Program-made: the position numbers and the translations under genes | DNA from: Bacteroidales bacterium | GTDB taxonomy: Bacteria > Bacteroidota > Bacteroidia > Bacteroidales > UBA7960 | Assembly (NCBI GenBank): GCA_007122745.1 | Contig: SKTA01000058.1 | Location: forward strand, 1 to 25,300 | Length of the DNA: 25,300 nucleotides | Direction of reading: 5' to 3' | Shown: one piece after another, positions 7,884 to 16,074 of the stretch | Numbering within the stretch: position 1 is the first letter of the stretch | Layout of the letters: every line of letters starts with the position of its first letter | The notes under the pieces: model-generated | Databases searched by the model: none | Told to the model about the DNA's origin: nothing | Seen by the model: only the letters and a program-made list of their open reading frames with translations

Positions 7884-8972
7884 ATGAAAAAAAAATGCTT
7901 GACCGGTGGAATGATTGTATTTGTTCTGCTGGTATTTAACAGCTTTCAGGTTAAGTCTCAAAATGAGATCGTACAGTTTATCAAAGGTGGAATTGGGGAT
8001 GGGGAAAAACTGATACAGGCTTACCTTGAGCCCCTTGGTAATGGCATGGGTGCCAATATTAACGGAGGATGGTATAATACCGCTAAAGTTCACCGGACTT
8101 TGGGCTTTGATATCACTTTCACGATCACAGCAGCAATGGTTCCGGAATCTGCTACCAGTTTTGATATTACAGGGTTGGGATTGAAAACGTTGGCACTGAA
8201 ACCTGGTGAACCTTCGGTGGCTCCTACATTTGCAGGCGATATAGACCGGGGGCCTGCTTTGATTTTCGTTAAGGAGGGAATGGATCTTCCGCTGGTGGAA
8301 TTTAATACGCCTGGTGGTGTGGATGTTCCTTTTTATCCCATGCCAATGATTAAAGCGGGTATTGGTCTGCCCAAAGGAATTGAGATAAATGGCCGGTTTA
8401 TTCCAAAGATCTCATATGAAGATATGAGTACATATTTATGGGGTGTGGGTGTTAAGTATGACATTCTTCAGTATTTTGGCCTGATTGACAGAGTTCCATT
8501 CCTGAATGCATCATTACTTGGGGCTTATACCAAAGTCAATTTTTCTTCCGATCTGGATTTTCAAAAAAGCATTTATGGTTCAGAGATAGGAGGTGTCCCA
8601 ATTGAAGGGGGACAATTGAATTACGACAACCAAAGGCTGGATATCAACATGCAAGGGTTTACAACATCAGCAATTGTATCTTATGACTTGCCGGTAATTA
8701 CGGTTTTTGCTGGTCTTGGCTATAGCAGGGCGTTTACCACTGTAAACTTACTTGGTGATTATCCACTGATTGGTGCCGATATCAATGATGATGAGGTTGT
8801 AATTTTTATTGAAGATTATGCCAACCCCGTGAATCTTGAGTTTGATAATTATTCAGGGTTGCAAACTGCTGCAGGCCTCAGATTAAAACTGGCAGTAGTC
8901 ACTTTGCATGCCAAATATACCCGGGCCAATTATAATTTGATCACGGCAGGTTTGGGTATTTCCATTCGTTAA
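7884..8972 (+). CDS. DUF6588-like outer-membrane beta-barrel protein
   Basis: The 362-residue protein has a signal peptide ending near FQVKSQ. A short helical segment follows (IVQFIKGGIGDGEKLIQAYL), then PLGNGMGANINGGWYNTAKV and a series of alternating-residue strands that end with AGLGISIR at the C-terminus, as expected of an outer-membrane barrel. From memory the N-terminal PLGxGxGANxNxGWYNTA pattern matches proteins labelled DUF6588 in Bacteroidota, whose function is unknown. The barrel might act as a small channel in the manner of FadL, but I see no FadL signature. It lies 27 bp after the exported protein gene, and a weak hairpin about 75 bp past its stop may end the transcript. Confidence 0.72.
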   Translation: MKKKCLTGGMIVFVLLVFNSFQVKSQNEIVQFIKGGIGDGEKLIQAYLEPLGNGMGANINGGWYNTAKVHRTLGFDITFTITAAMVPESATSFDITGLGLKTLALKPGEPSVAPTFAGDIDRGPALIFVKEGMDLPLVEFNTPGGVDVPFYPMPMIKAGIGLPKGIEINGRFIPKISYEDMSTYLWGVGVKYDILQYFGLIDRVPFLNASLLGAYTKVNFSSDLDFQKSIYGSEIGGVPIEGGQLNYDNQRLDINMQGFTTSAIVSYDLPVITVFAGLGYSRAFTTVNLLGDYPLIGADINDDEVVIFIEDYANPVNLEFDNYSGLQTAAGLRLKLAVVTLHAKYTRANYNLITAGLGISIR

Positions 8973-9045
8973 TTTGTGAATTCATTTTTTTGAGTTTTGG
9001 CATTGAGTCCTTGTCATGAGGTGTTAAGCCTGTATGTTTTTTATT

Positions 9046-9064
9046 AACAGGATTCCTGTTTTGT
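9046..9064 (+). terminator. Possible weak terminator after the DUF6588-like gene
   Basis: AACAGG (9046-9051) and CCTGTT (9055-9060) form a 6-bp stem around a three-base loop, followed by TTGTC, so only four Ts trail the stem. It lies 74 bp after the stop codon. The stem and T-tract are short, so this is tentative. Confidence 0.35.
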
Positions 9065-9110
9065 CATTTGGTGATAAATGATTATCTTGTTGAGTTAAAA
9101 GTATTATTGA

Positions 9111-9620
9111 ATGAATTATTATCAGATATTGGGGATAAAACCGGATGCCACAAATGACTGCATCAGGCGTGCTTTTCGTTCTCATGCGAAACGGATCCAT
9201 CCGGACGTCAACCCCGATATATCAGCAAATCAAGAATTTCAGCTGATGAATGAGGCTTATCAGGTTCTGAGGGATACCAACAAAAGGCGTCTGTATGATA
9301 TCCGGCTTGCAAACGGCGTTTTTAACCGAAGAGTTTATTACCGTCCCGGACAAACACGTCCGCAGCAATATGCCCGCTATAAATACAGAGACGTTGATCC
9401 TGAACCATCGAATGGCAGACTCGAAAAGATTCTTGATCAGTTTTTGTTTTTTTCGATGCTTGCACTGGGCTTATCTGCCCTTTTTTCAGGCTTATACAGA
9501 ACTTTTGGTGAACCTGTGGAGGGGGTAAATCCCGTTCTGGGAATTGTTTTTGGGGTGGTTTTTACCAGTTTGCTGGTTTTTGTGTGGGACAAACGACAAA
9601 GATTAAAAACAGGTCGCTGA
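9111..9620 (+). CDS. Membrane-anchored J-domain protein
   Basis: The 169-residue protein starts with a complete J-domain at residues 1-66: MNYYQILGIKPDA, then the invariant HPD at 30-32 (RIHPDVNPD), then FQLMNEAYQVLRDTNKRRLYD. J-domains stimulate the ATPase of DnaK-type chaperones. After a basic, Tyr- and Arg-rich linker (70-105) there are two hydrophobic segments at about 110-129 and 140-159, so the protein should sit in the inner membrane with the J-domain in the cytoplasm. It has none of the zinc-finger or substrate-binding domains of true DnaJ. It probably directs DnaK to a membrane-proximal client that cannot be named from sequence. It is separated from the DUF6588-like gene by 138 bp and converges on the DUF368 gene. 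Confidence 0.88.
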   Translation: MNYYQILGIKPDATNDCIRRAFRSHAKRIHPDVNPDISANQEFQLMNEAYQVLRDTNKRRLYDIRLANGVFNRRVYYRPGQTRPQQYARYKYRDVDPEPSNGRLEKILDQFLFFSMLALGLSALFSGLYRTFGEPVEGVNPVLGIVFGVVFTSLLVFVWDKRQRLKTGR

Positions 9621-9624
9621 AACT

Positions 9625-9644
9625 AAAAAATGTCCGATTTTTTT
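9625..9644. terminator. Possible A/T hairpin between convergent genes
   Basis: AAAAAA (9625-9630) and TTTTTTT (9638-9644) flank TGTCCGA in the short gap between the J-domain gene and the DUF368 gene. The stem has no G or C, so it would be weak. It is the only dyad in the gap. Confidence 0.3.
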
Positions 9645-10590
9645 AAATTCTTTCTTTTCCTTTCGTCTTACTGAAAAACATAAACAATAGCACCAGTGCG
9701 ACACCGGCAAGCATGCATGTGATTACGGGAATAAGAAGGGGGTCTTGGCCATACAGCTCTGCAAACCTCCACGGTGAAATGCTTCTTTCAAGCAAAGGAA
9801 CGCTCTCATCCTGACTGTTGATGTGCCACTCAAGAACCTCTTTCCAGGGCCACAGCTTGTTAAGGGATCCAATCATAAACCCTGACAACAGCGCAAGTGT
9901 TGCATTGGTATGATGTTTGAACAGCCAGGCGATCACATTGGAAAAAAGGATCACACCAAACACGCCCCCCAGGGCAAAGACGGCGATCACATCAGCTTTG
10001 AAATCCCTTACCGCATGAAGCATGAACTCATATTTTCCTAAAAGCACCAGTATGAAGGCTCCGGATATGCCCGGGAGCACCAGGGCACAAAAGGCTATGG
10101 CTCCTGACAGAAAGATGAACCAAATCTGATCGGGTGTGGTTGCCGGCGTAGCTATGGTAATGTAATAAGCCAGAATGCTTCCTGCCAAAAGCAGGCTCCC
10201 TGATAACACAGACCATTTTTCGATCTTACGACCAATATAGATGGCAGAACCGATGATCAGTCCGAAGAAGAAGGCCCAGACAAGCATGGGGTGATTGCTG
10301 AGCAGCCATGAGATGGCACGGGCCAGTGAGAAAATACTGACCAGGATACCACCGGCAACGGCGATCAGAAAATTTCCATTAATCTGCTTCCATGCTGAAA
10401 TGACACCTTGTTTAAAAAGGGTTTGAAACAGCTTTGCATTGATGCTTTTTATACTTTTGATAAGCTCCTCATAAATCCCGGTAATAAAAGCAATTGTGCC
10501 TCCTGATACACCAGGGATAACGTCTGCACCTCCCATACCCATGCCGCGTAAAAACAACAATAAGTACCCAATAACAGATCTTTGCTTCAT
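9643..10590 (-). CDS. DUF368 family polyprenyl-phosphate translocase (PopT-like)
   Basis: The 315-residue protein has about eight to ten hydrophobic segments. It begins with the family hallmark FLRGMGMGGADVIPGVSGGT at residues 14-33, and a related motif recurs in the second half (ALVLPGISGAFILVLLGKYE), consistent with an internally duplicated carrier. DUF368 proteins have been shown in other bacteria to recycle undecaprenyl phosphate across the inner membrane (PopT, alongside DedA-family UptA). That lipid carrier serves peptidoglycan, LPS and O-antigen synthesis. By homology this protein should do the same. It is the last gene of the minus-strand TPR-phosphosulfolactate synthase-DUF368 group, with 50 bp between it and the synthase. 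Confidence 0.9.
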   Translation of the reverse strand: MKQRSVIGYLLLFLRGMGMGGADVIPGVSGGTIAFITGIYEELIKSIKSINAKLFQTLFKQGVISAWKQINGNFLIAVAGGILVSIFSLARAISWLLSNHPMLVWAFFFGLIIGSAIYIGRKIEKWSVLSGSLLLAGSILAYYITIATPATTPDQIWFIFLSGAIAFCALVLPGISGAFILVLLGKYEFMLHAVRDFKADVIAVFALGGVFGVILFSNVIAWLFKHHTNATLALLSGFMIGSLNKLWPWKEVLEWHINSQDESVPLLERSISPWRFAELYGQDPLLIPVITCMLAGVALVLLFMFFSKTKGKERI

Positions 10591-10640
10591 AAATACAGGA
10601 TATTTAGACTTGGTTATCGGAAAACTTCCGCTATTTGCGC

Positions 10641-11423
10641 TTATTTTCTGGTAAGTTTATGTTTATCCATTTCCGGGGGCAGGAAGTCAAAAAAGGTATC
10701 ACCACGCAGTCCGATTCGCAGCGTTTCCAATGCTGCGATTTCAGAAGGGGAGATGTTACCTAGGTTTACATTGGCCCCAAGAAGGCGGATAAACCATGTT
10801 TGCTGCGATTTCAGTGGTGCTTCCCAGATGATTCGTTCCTGGGGAACCTTGCTGATGATATTCCGGATAAGCTGATCATCGACGCTCCCGTTTTTTTCAT
10901 AAATACCAACAGTTCCACTTTCACGTGCTTCACCAATGACAAAATTGCTTCCAGCCGATAGTTCATTCTCCATGCTCTTGATCCAATGACTTGTATCAAG
11001 CACCACTTCAGAATCCTTGGCTCCGACCTCCGATACAACTGTATATTTCTTTGACAATTGTTCGATCAGGGCACACTTTCTGTCTGATTCAATCTGTATT
11101 GATCCATCTGAAACCTCAATGGTATCGCAACCAAGATCGTTGATGAAACGCAGGTAATCGTCCAGGCGATCCCTGATCAGAAATGCTTCAAAAAGGGTTC
11201 CTCCGACGCAAACCTTCATGTCGTATTCCTGATAGAGTTTGATCTTTTCCTTGATGTTTTTTGTAACCAGTGAGGTGCCGAAACCAAGTTTCAGAAAGTC
11301 GATCAGGTGGCCGCTTGTCTCAACAAGGTCGCGTGCTTGCCTGATACCCAGACCTTTGTCCATAACCATTGTAACACCATTTGATCTGGGTTTTTGTGTT
11401 CTTTCCGGCAGTAAAGGAAGCAT
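10641..11423 (-). CDS. comA: Phosphosulfolactate synthase (ComA family)
   Basis: The 260-residue protein has the ComA-type TIM-barrel motifs in order: GLGIRQARDLVE (24-35), KLGFGTS (45-51), VCVGGTLFEAF (71-81), IEVSDGS (102-108), SEVGAKD (131-137), then GEARESG and WEAPLKSQQTWFI and GANVNLGNI. The family condenses phosphoenolpyruvate with sulfite to (2R)-phospho-3-sulfolactate, the first step of coenzyme M synthesis in methanogens and of sulfolactate synthesis in Bacillus. No ComB phosphatase or ComC dehydrogenase gene is near, and the organism is not a methanogen, so the end product is unknown; a sulfonate such as sulfolactate or cysteate for sulfonolipids is one possibility. It lies 31 bp after the TPR gene and 50 bp before the DUF368 gene, in the same direction. 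The symbol refers to the coenzyme M gene, not the competence gene. Confidence 0.9.
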   Translation of the reverse strand: MLPLLPERTQKPRSNGVTMVMDKGLGIRQARDLVETSGHLIDFLKLGFGTSLVTKNIKEKIKLYQEYDMKVCVGGTLFEAFLIRDRLDDYLRFINDLGCDTIEVSDGSIQIESDRKCALIEQLSKKYTVVSEVGAKDSEVVLDTSHWIKSMENELSAGSNFVIGEARESGTVGIYEKNGSVDDQLIRNIISKVPQERIIWEAPLKSQQTWFIRLLGANVNLGNISPSEIAALETLRIGLRGDTFFDFLPPEMDKHKLTRK

Positions 11424-11454
11424 GTCTTATTCATTTTTACTATGGACTCTGCAA

Positions 11455-12843
11455 TTAAACACTGAGGTTTTCCAATGCATCCATGAAGTTATTGTTTTCT
11501 TTTAGTTTTGGAAAGCGTTTTATAAGGGTTTCAAGCCCCTGTTCATCGTTGGTAAAAGCCTCTTCAAGACAGAACATTCCCTGATCAGGCTTTTTTCCGA
11601 GAAAAAGAATGGCAGCCATGGCATACAGAATGGTGTTCTTGCCGGGATGCAGATCCATTGCATTGCTCAGTATCTTTTGGGCATGATCAAACTCTTTCAT
11701 GCCGGAAAGTGCTTCAGCATATTCGAGCCAGGTTTCCTCATCGGCAGGATCTTTTTCCAGTGCTGTTTGATAGGTTTCCTTTGCCAGTTCAAATTCGTTT
11801 AAAAGGAAATAGGTGTTTGCCAGCAAACAAAGATAACTGATGTTTTCTGTATCCATGGTTATACCATGTTTAAGAAACTTCAATGCTTTGTTTATGTTGC
11901 CCAGTTCGATTTCGCAAACCCCGATTCCGATCCAGGCATCTGCTATTTGTGGATCAACCTTGGAACATCGTGTATAAAAGGTAATGGCGTTTTGGTAGTC
12001 TTCAAGTTTTTCGTGGCATTCACCGATATAATACAGCTTCATGGCGTCGGTGTCTTCCTCAGACATTGAGGCTTCATAGGCGCCTATCGCCTCCTGATGC
12101 CTGTCGAGCAGGCTCAGTGCATAACCTTTGTGAAACCAGGAATGCTCATGATCATTGTCGATCGCGATTGAATATTCAAGGGCTTCCAGCGCTTTTTCAT
12201 ACATACCGGCATTGATGTAGGAAACACCCAGGTTAAACCAGGCTTCCGTGCTGTATGGATTTCTATCGATCAGGTTTTGGAAAAAAGTGATCCCTTCGTC
12301 TGTAAGAGACAGGAGGTCAAAACAGTAAGCTGCCTCATATATGGCGAGGTCATTGTCGGGATTCACTTTTAAAGCCTTATCCAGATACTCCAGCGTTTTG
12401 TCAAAGTTTCCCAGGTTCTCGTATTCTATGGCGATGTTACAATAGACATAATCCGGATCATCAGCACCTGCAACCGCTTTATTATACTCCTCTATGGCTT
12501 TCTGATAATTCTGCATCTGGGAGTAAATGGCACCCCTGGTAAGATATATGTCATAATTGGTCGGTTCCAGTCGCTCCACTCTTGCCAGCAAACTTAATGC
12601 ATCGTTTTCCTTGTTGAAGGTAGCCAGCAGCTGTGCTTTTTTAAGCATCAATGGAACGGAACCGGGGTGCAGGGCAACGGCATAGGATGTTACATCAAAA
12701 GCCTCCTTGTATTGGCCTCTGATAACATAATGGTCAATGACCTCCTCAAAATCGTCGACATCGAAATAGACAGAGTCGTTCGTTTTGGCCATCTCCTCAT
12801 ATTTCGCTACCTGCCAGGGTGTATGGTTGTTAAGCTCTTCCAT
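11455..12843 (-). CDS. Cytoplasmic tetratricopeptide-repeat protein
   Basis: The 462-residue protein has no signal peptide or membrane segment. After an acidic N-terminus (about 1-55) it is made almost entirely of TPR helices, roughly ten repeats from residue 56 to 430. Clear repeats include YLTRGAIYSQMQNYQKAIEE, YCNIAIEYENLGNFDKTLEY, WFNLGVSYINAGMYEKALEA and WIGIGVCEIELGNINKALKF. TPR arrays bind partner proteins; nothing in the sequence names the partner. It heads a three-gene minus-strand group with phosphosulfolactate synthase and DUF368. A TAnnTTTG element 70 bases upstream of the ATG is the likely promoter for the whole group. Confidence 0.88.
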   Translation of the reverse strand: MEELNNHTPWQVAKYEEMAKTNDSVYFDVDDFEEVIDHYVIRGQYKEAFDVTSYAVALHPGSVPLMLKKAQLLATFNKENDALSLLARVERLEPTNYDIYLTRGAIYSQMQNYQKAIEEYNKAVAGADDPDYVYCNIAIEYENLGNFDKTLEYLDKALKVNPDNDLAIYEAAYCFDLLSLTDEGITFFQNLIDRNPYSTEAWFNLGVSYINAGMYEKALEALEYSIAIDNDHEHSWFHKGYALSLLDRHQEAIGAYEASMSEEDTDAMKLYYIGECHEKLEDYQNAITFYTRCSKVDPQIADAWIGIGVCEIELGNINKALKFLKHGITMDTENISYLCLLANTYFLLNEFELAKETYQTALEKDPADEETWLEYAEALSGMKEFDHAQKILSNAMDLHPGKNTILYAMAAILFLGKKPDQGMFCLEEAFTNDEQGLETLIKRFPKLKENNNFMDALENLSV

Positions 12844-12913
12844 TTGGATTGGTCCGATTAATAAAGTCTTCGTAAGGCCTGATGCTTTTTTCCCCGACGA
12901 CCATATATCGCTG

Positions 12914-12921
12914 CAAAGGTA
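12914..12921 (-). promoter_or_regulatory. -7 element for the TPR-comA-DUF368 operon
   Basis: The minus strand reads TACCTTTG, an exact TAnnTTTG match, followed by GCAG. Transcription would begin near 12910, leaving a leader of about 67 bases. No correctly spaced -33 TTG is seen. A small dyad, GAGTT-CGT-AACTC (12938-12950), sits close to where the -33 element should be and could be an operator. Confidence 0.55.
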
Positions 12922-13095
12922 GCAAAAAACATTACATGAGTTCGTAACTCAAATACCATTATTTACATAAAAATAACATCCAATCTCCGATTATCATGAC
13001 TCTCTTTATAAAATTTATTAAATGTTATCAACATCATTAACAAATTAATTATGAGACGCTAAGGCAGTTTTTACGGCAAATTGGGGAATAAAATG

Positions 13096-13103
13096 TAATT
13101 TTG
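13096..13103 (+). promoter_or_regulatory. -7 element for ffh
   Basis: TAATTTTG is an exact TAnnTTTG match, 21 bases before the ATG of ffh. A run of T (13068-13072) lies near the expected -33 position but lacks the G. The rest of the 281-bp divergent region upstream is AT-rich and shows no other feature. Confidence 0.55.
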
Positions 13104-13124
13104 CATAAAAATTGAATCATACCT

Positions 13125-14462
13125 ATGTTTGAAAACCTGAACGATAGATTAGATAAGGCCTTTAAAGTTATAAAAGGACAGGGTCATATTTCTGAGATCA
13201 ATGTCGCGGAGTCTTTAAAAGATGTACGACGGGCATTGATTGATGCGGATGTCAACTATAAGATTGCCAAAAACTTCACCGAAAGGGTAAAAGAAAAAGC
13301 GCTCGGACGGGATGTGCTCAAGGCGGTTTCTCCCGGCCAGCTGATGGTGAAAATTGTGCATGAGGAGCTCTCCGAGTTGATGGGTTCCACACATGAGGAG
13401 CTGAATCTCAAGGGAAGTCCCGCCATTTTGCTGATAGCCGGCTTGCAGGGTAGCGGTAAAACCACATTCTCGGCAAAACTTGCTAATTTTTTAAAAAACA
13501 AAAAAGGGAAAAAGGTTTTGCTTGTCGCCTGTGATGTTTACCGGCCTGCAGCCATTGAACAGTTAAAGGTGCTCGGTAGCCAGATCGATGTGGAGGTTTT
13601 TACTGAGGATGGCGTTCAGGATCCACCGGGAATTGCCAAACGTGCGGTCAAGCATGCAGTAACAATGGGGCATCAGGTTGTGATTGTAGATACTGCCGGT
13701 CGTCTTGCCATCGATGCACAAATGATGGACGAGATTTCAACCCTTAAAAAGACCCTGAATCCGCAGGAAACACTTTTCGTGGTGGATGCGATGACGGGTC
13801 AGGACGCTGTTAATACTGCCAAAGCATTTAATGAACGTCTTGATTATGAGGGGGTGGTGCTCACCAAGCTTGACGGTGATACGCGGGGTGGTGCTGCACT
13901 TACCATCAGGGCAGTGGTGGAAAAACCGATAAAGTTTGTCGGTATCGGGGAGAAAATGGATGCCATTGATGTATTTCACCCACGCAGGATGGCCGACAGG
14001 ATACTGGGTATGGGGGATATCGTTTCACTCGTTGAAAAGGCCCAGGAGCAATTTGACCAGGAGGAGGCCATCAAACTTCAGAAAAAGATTGCAAAAAACC
14101 AGTTTAATTTCAATGACTTCCTCTCACAGCTCCAGCAGATCAAGAAGATGGGTAATGTAAAGGATCTGATGGGCATGATACCCGGCATGGGTAAGGCCAT
14201 TAAAGATGTGGATCTTGAAGATGATGCTTTCAAAAGCATAGAGGCGATCATTTATTCCATGACACAGGATGAACGGGAGAATCCTGCCATTATCAACGGC
14301 AGCAGACGCAAGCGCATTGCAAAGGGGGCCGGTACCGACATTCAGGAAGTGAACAAGCTTATCAAACAGTTTGGCGACACGCGCAAAATGATGCGCATGA
14401 TGACCGGTGGCGGCAAAGGAAAGATGGCCAGCATGATGCGAAATATGCAAATGAAACGGTGA
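13125..14462 (+). CDS. ffh: Signal recognition particle protein Ffh (SRP54)
   Basis: The 445-residue protein has the expected three parts. The N domain covers residues 1-90 (SLKDVRRALIDADVNYKIA). The G domain has the P-loop GLQGSGKTT at 106-114, CDVYRPAAIEQL, DTAGR at 189-193 and TKLDGDTRGG at 247-256. The Met-rich M domain runs from about 300 to the end, with GMIPGM, the RNA-binding SRRKRIAKGAG and a C-terminus rich in Met (KMMRMMTGGGKGKM). Ffh with 4.5S RNA binds signal sequences of nascent proteins and delivers them to FtsY at the inner membrane. The 4.5S RNA gene and ftsY are not in this window. folD follows after 60 bp. Confidence 0.98.
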   Translation: MFENLNDRLDKAFKVIKGQGHISEINVAESLKDVRRALIDADVNYKIAKNFTERVKEKALGRDVLKAVSPGQLMVKIVHEELSELMGSTHEELNLKGSPAILLIAGLQGSGKTTFSAKLANFLKNKKGKKVLLVACDVYRPAAIEQLKVLGSQIDVEVFTEDGVQDPPGIAKRAVKHAVTMGHQVVIVDTAGRLAIDAQMMDEISTLKKTLNPQETLFVVDAMTGQDAVNTAKAFNERLDYEGVVLTKLDGDTRGGAALTIRAVVEKPIKFVGIGEKMDAIDVFHPRRMADRILGMGDIVSLVEKAQEQFDQEEAIKLQKKIAKNQFNFNDFLSQLQQIKKMGNVKDLMGMIPGMGKAIKDVDLEDDAFKSIEAIIYSMTQDERENPAIINGSRRKRIAKGAGTDIQEVNKLIKQFGDTRKMMRMMTGGGKGKMASMMRNMQMKR

Positions 14463-14522
14463 TCAACTGTCATCGACCTAAACAAATAATCAAATCAACT
14501 AATCAACAAATTAACTTACAAT

Positions 14523-15404
14523 ATGAAACTCATTGATGGGAAAAAGATTTCGGCAACCATGAAGGATGAAATCGCCGCGGAAGTAATAAGAATAAAGGAT
14601 AAAAACGGCAAAGTGCCCCATCTTGCGGCCATTCTGGTGGGGGAAGACCCGGCAAGCCAGACATACGTAAACAACAAGGCAAAGGCCTGTGAAAAGGTCG
14701 GTTTTGACTCGTCAAATTACCGTTTTCCCGTCGATGTCTCTGAAAAAGAACTGTTGGATGCTGTAACTTTTATCAATAATGATCCGGACATTGACGGTCT
14801 GATCGTGCAACTGCCCTTGCCGGATCATATCGACAACCAGAAAGTGATACAGCATATTTTGCCCGAGAAGGATGTGGACGGTTTTCATCCGGTAAATGTG
14901 GGCCGCATGACAATCGGCTTGCCCTCATACGTTTCTGCAACCCCTTATGGCATCATGGAGATGCTGATGCGCAGCCGCATTGAAACAAAAGGGAAAAACT
15001 GTGTGATCCTTGGTCGCAGTAACATTGTCGGTAAACCTATGAGCTTGCTGATGGCTCGCAACGATGAACCGGGTAATGCAACGGTAACGGTTTGCCACAG
15101 CAAAACACAAAATCTGAGTGAGATCACATCCAGAGCCGACATTCTCATCGTTGCCATCGGGCAGCCAGAGTTTGTTACTGCTGATATGGTTAAAGAGGGT
15201 GCTGTTGTTATTGATGTTGGAATTCACCGTGTTCCTTCTTCCGAAACCAAGTCGGGTTTTAAATTGATTGGTGATGTTCGTTTCGATGAAGTATCAAAAA
15301 AAGCTTCTTTCATCACACCGGTACCCGGAGGTGTTGGACCCATGACCATCGTTTCTTTGCTGATGAACACCCTGAAGGCTTCAAAAAAAGAGATCTACGG
15401 CTAA
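14523..15404 (+). CDS. folD: Methylenetetrahydrofolate dehydrogenase/cyclohydrolase FolD
   Basis: The 293-residue enzyme interconverts 5,10-methylene- and 10-formyl-tetrahydrofolate using NADP(H) in the cytoplasm. The substrate site is marked by GEDPASQTYVNNKAKACEK with Tyr48 and the catalytic Lys52, spaced as in E. coli FolD. QLPLPDHID and the EKDVDGFHPVNVGRM segment follow, then the Rossmann-fold motif ILGRSNIVGKPMSLLM and the C-terminal TPVPGGVGPMTI. Length and motifs are complete. It starts 60 bp after ffh and its stop codon directly abuts the queE start, so folD and queE are surely co-transcribed. Its products feed purine and formyl-Met synthesis and, through thyA and folA further along, the thymidylate cycle. 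Confidence 0.98.
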   Translation: MKLIDGKKISATMKDEIAAEVIRIKDKNGKVPHLAAILVGEDPASQTYVNNKAKACEKVGFDSSNYRFPVDVSEKELLDAVTFINNDPDIDGLIVQLPLPDHIDNQKVIQHILPEKDVDGFHPVNVGRMTIGLPSYVSATPYGIMEMLMRSRIETKGKNCVILGRSNIVGKPMSLLMARNDEPGNATVTVCHSKTQNLSEITSRADILIVAIGQPEFVTADMVKEGAVVIDVGIHRVPSSETKSGFKLIGDVRFDEVSKKASFITPVPGGVGPMTIVSLLMNTLKASKKEIYG

Positions 15405-16061
15405 TTGAACACGTGTCGTCCCATAAACCTGTCTGCCACCGCAGAGGATCTGCTGAACAGAGGACTATTGCTCCCTGTTATGGAGATGTTCTATTCTGTT
15501 CAGGGAGAGGGTTTTAATACAGGAAAGCCTGCTGCCTTCGTACGCATTGGCGGTTGTGATGTCGGTTGCCATTGGTGTGATGTAAAAGAGGCCTGGGATG
15601 CTTCCCTACATTCACTTACGAAAACGAAAGAGATCATTGATTACCTGTCAGGATTCCCTGCAAAATCGGTTGTGATTACGGGTGGTGAACCTTTAAATTA
15701 TAATCTGGGACCGCTTTGTAATGGACTAAAAAACCGTGGGGTAAAAATTTTCATTGAAACTTGCGGTGCTTACCCTTTATCCGGAAGTTTCGACTGGATC
15801 TGCCTTTCACCAAAGCGGAACATGAGGCCCCGTGCAGATATGTTACAGATGGCAGATGAGCTGAAGGTGATCATCCATAAAACTTCGGATCTTGAATGGG
15901 CCGCGCAGAATGCAGACCTTATTAAAGAAAGCTGTCTGCTATACCTGCAACCAGAGTGGAGCAAATACAATGAAATGCTGCCACAGATCGTTGAATATGT
16001 ACAGCAGCATCCACGGTGGATGATCTCGCTGCAGGCACATAAATTCATGAACATCCCCTAA
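15405..16061 (+). CDS. queE: 7-carboxy-7-deazaguanine synthase QueE (radical SAM)
   Basis: QueE makes 7-carboxy-7-deazaguanine from 6-carboxytetrahydropterin on the way to queuosine in tRNA. The 218-residue protein contains MFYSVQGEGFNTG near the N-terminus, a CX3CX2C cluster motif (Cys51, Cys55, Cys58 in CDVGCHWCD) that binds the 4Fe-4S cluster for S-adenosylmethionine, and TGGEP at 92-96. The start is TTG at 15405, immediately after the folD TAA and in the same frame. The only early ATG (15480) would remove the LNRGLLLPVMEMFYS region, which is similar to the N-terminus I recall for Bacteroidota QueE, so I favour the TTG. No other queuosine genes are present here. It ends 13 bp before the PorE-like gene. 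Confidence 0.93.
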   Translation: MNTCRPINLSATAEDLLNRGLLLPVMEMFYSVQGEGFNTGKPAAFVRIGGCDVGCHWCDVKEAWDASLHSLTKTKEIIDYLSGFPAKSVVITGGEPLNYNLGPLCNGLKNRGVKIFIETCGAYPLSGSFDWICLSPKRNMRPRADMLQMADELKVIIHKTSDLEWAAQNADLIKESCLLYLQPEWSKYNEMLPQIVEYVQQHPRWMISLQAHKFMNIP

Positions 16062-16074
16062 AGCAGGCTATCAC

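Noticed and set aside
12844..13124. Small RNA or hidden gene in the largest intergenic gap
   Set aside because: Beyond two divergent -7 elements and a 5-bp dyad, the gap is plain AT-rich sequence with no stable hairpin or credible start.
14463..14522. 4.5S RNA gene next to ffh
   Set aside because: The gap is only 60 bases and AT-rich, too short for an SRP RNA and without the GGAA-containing hairpin.
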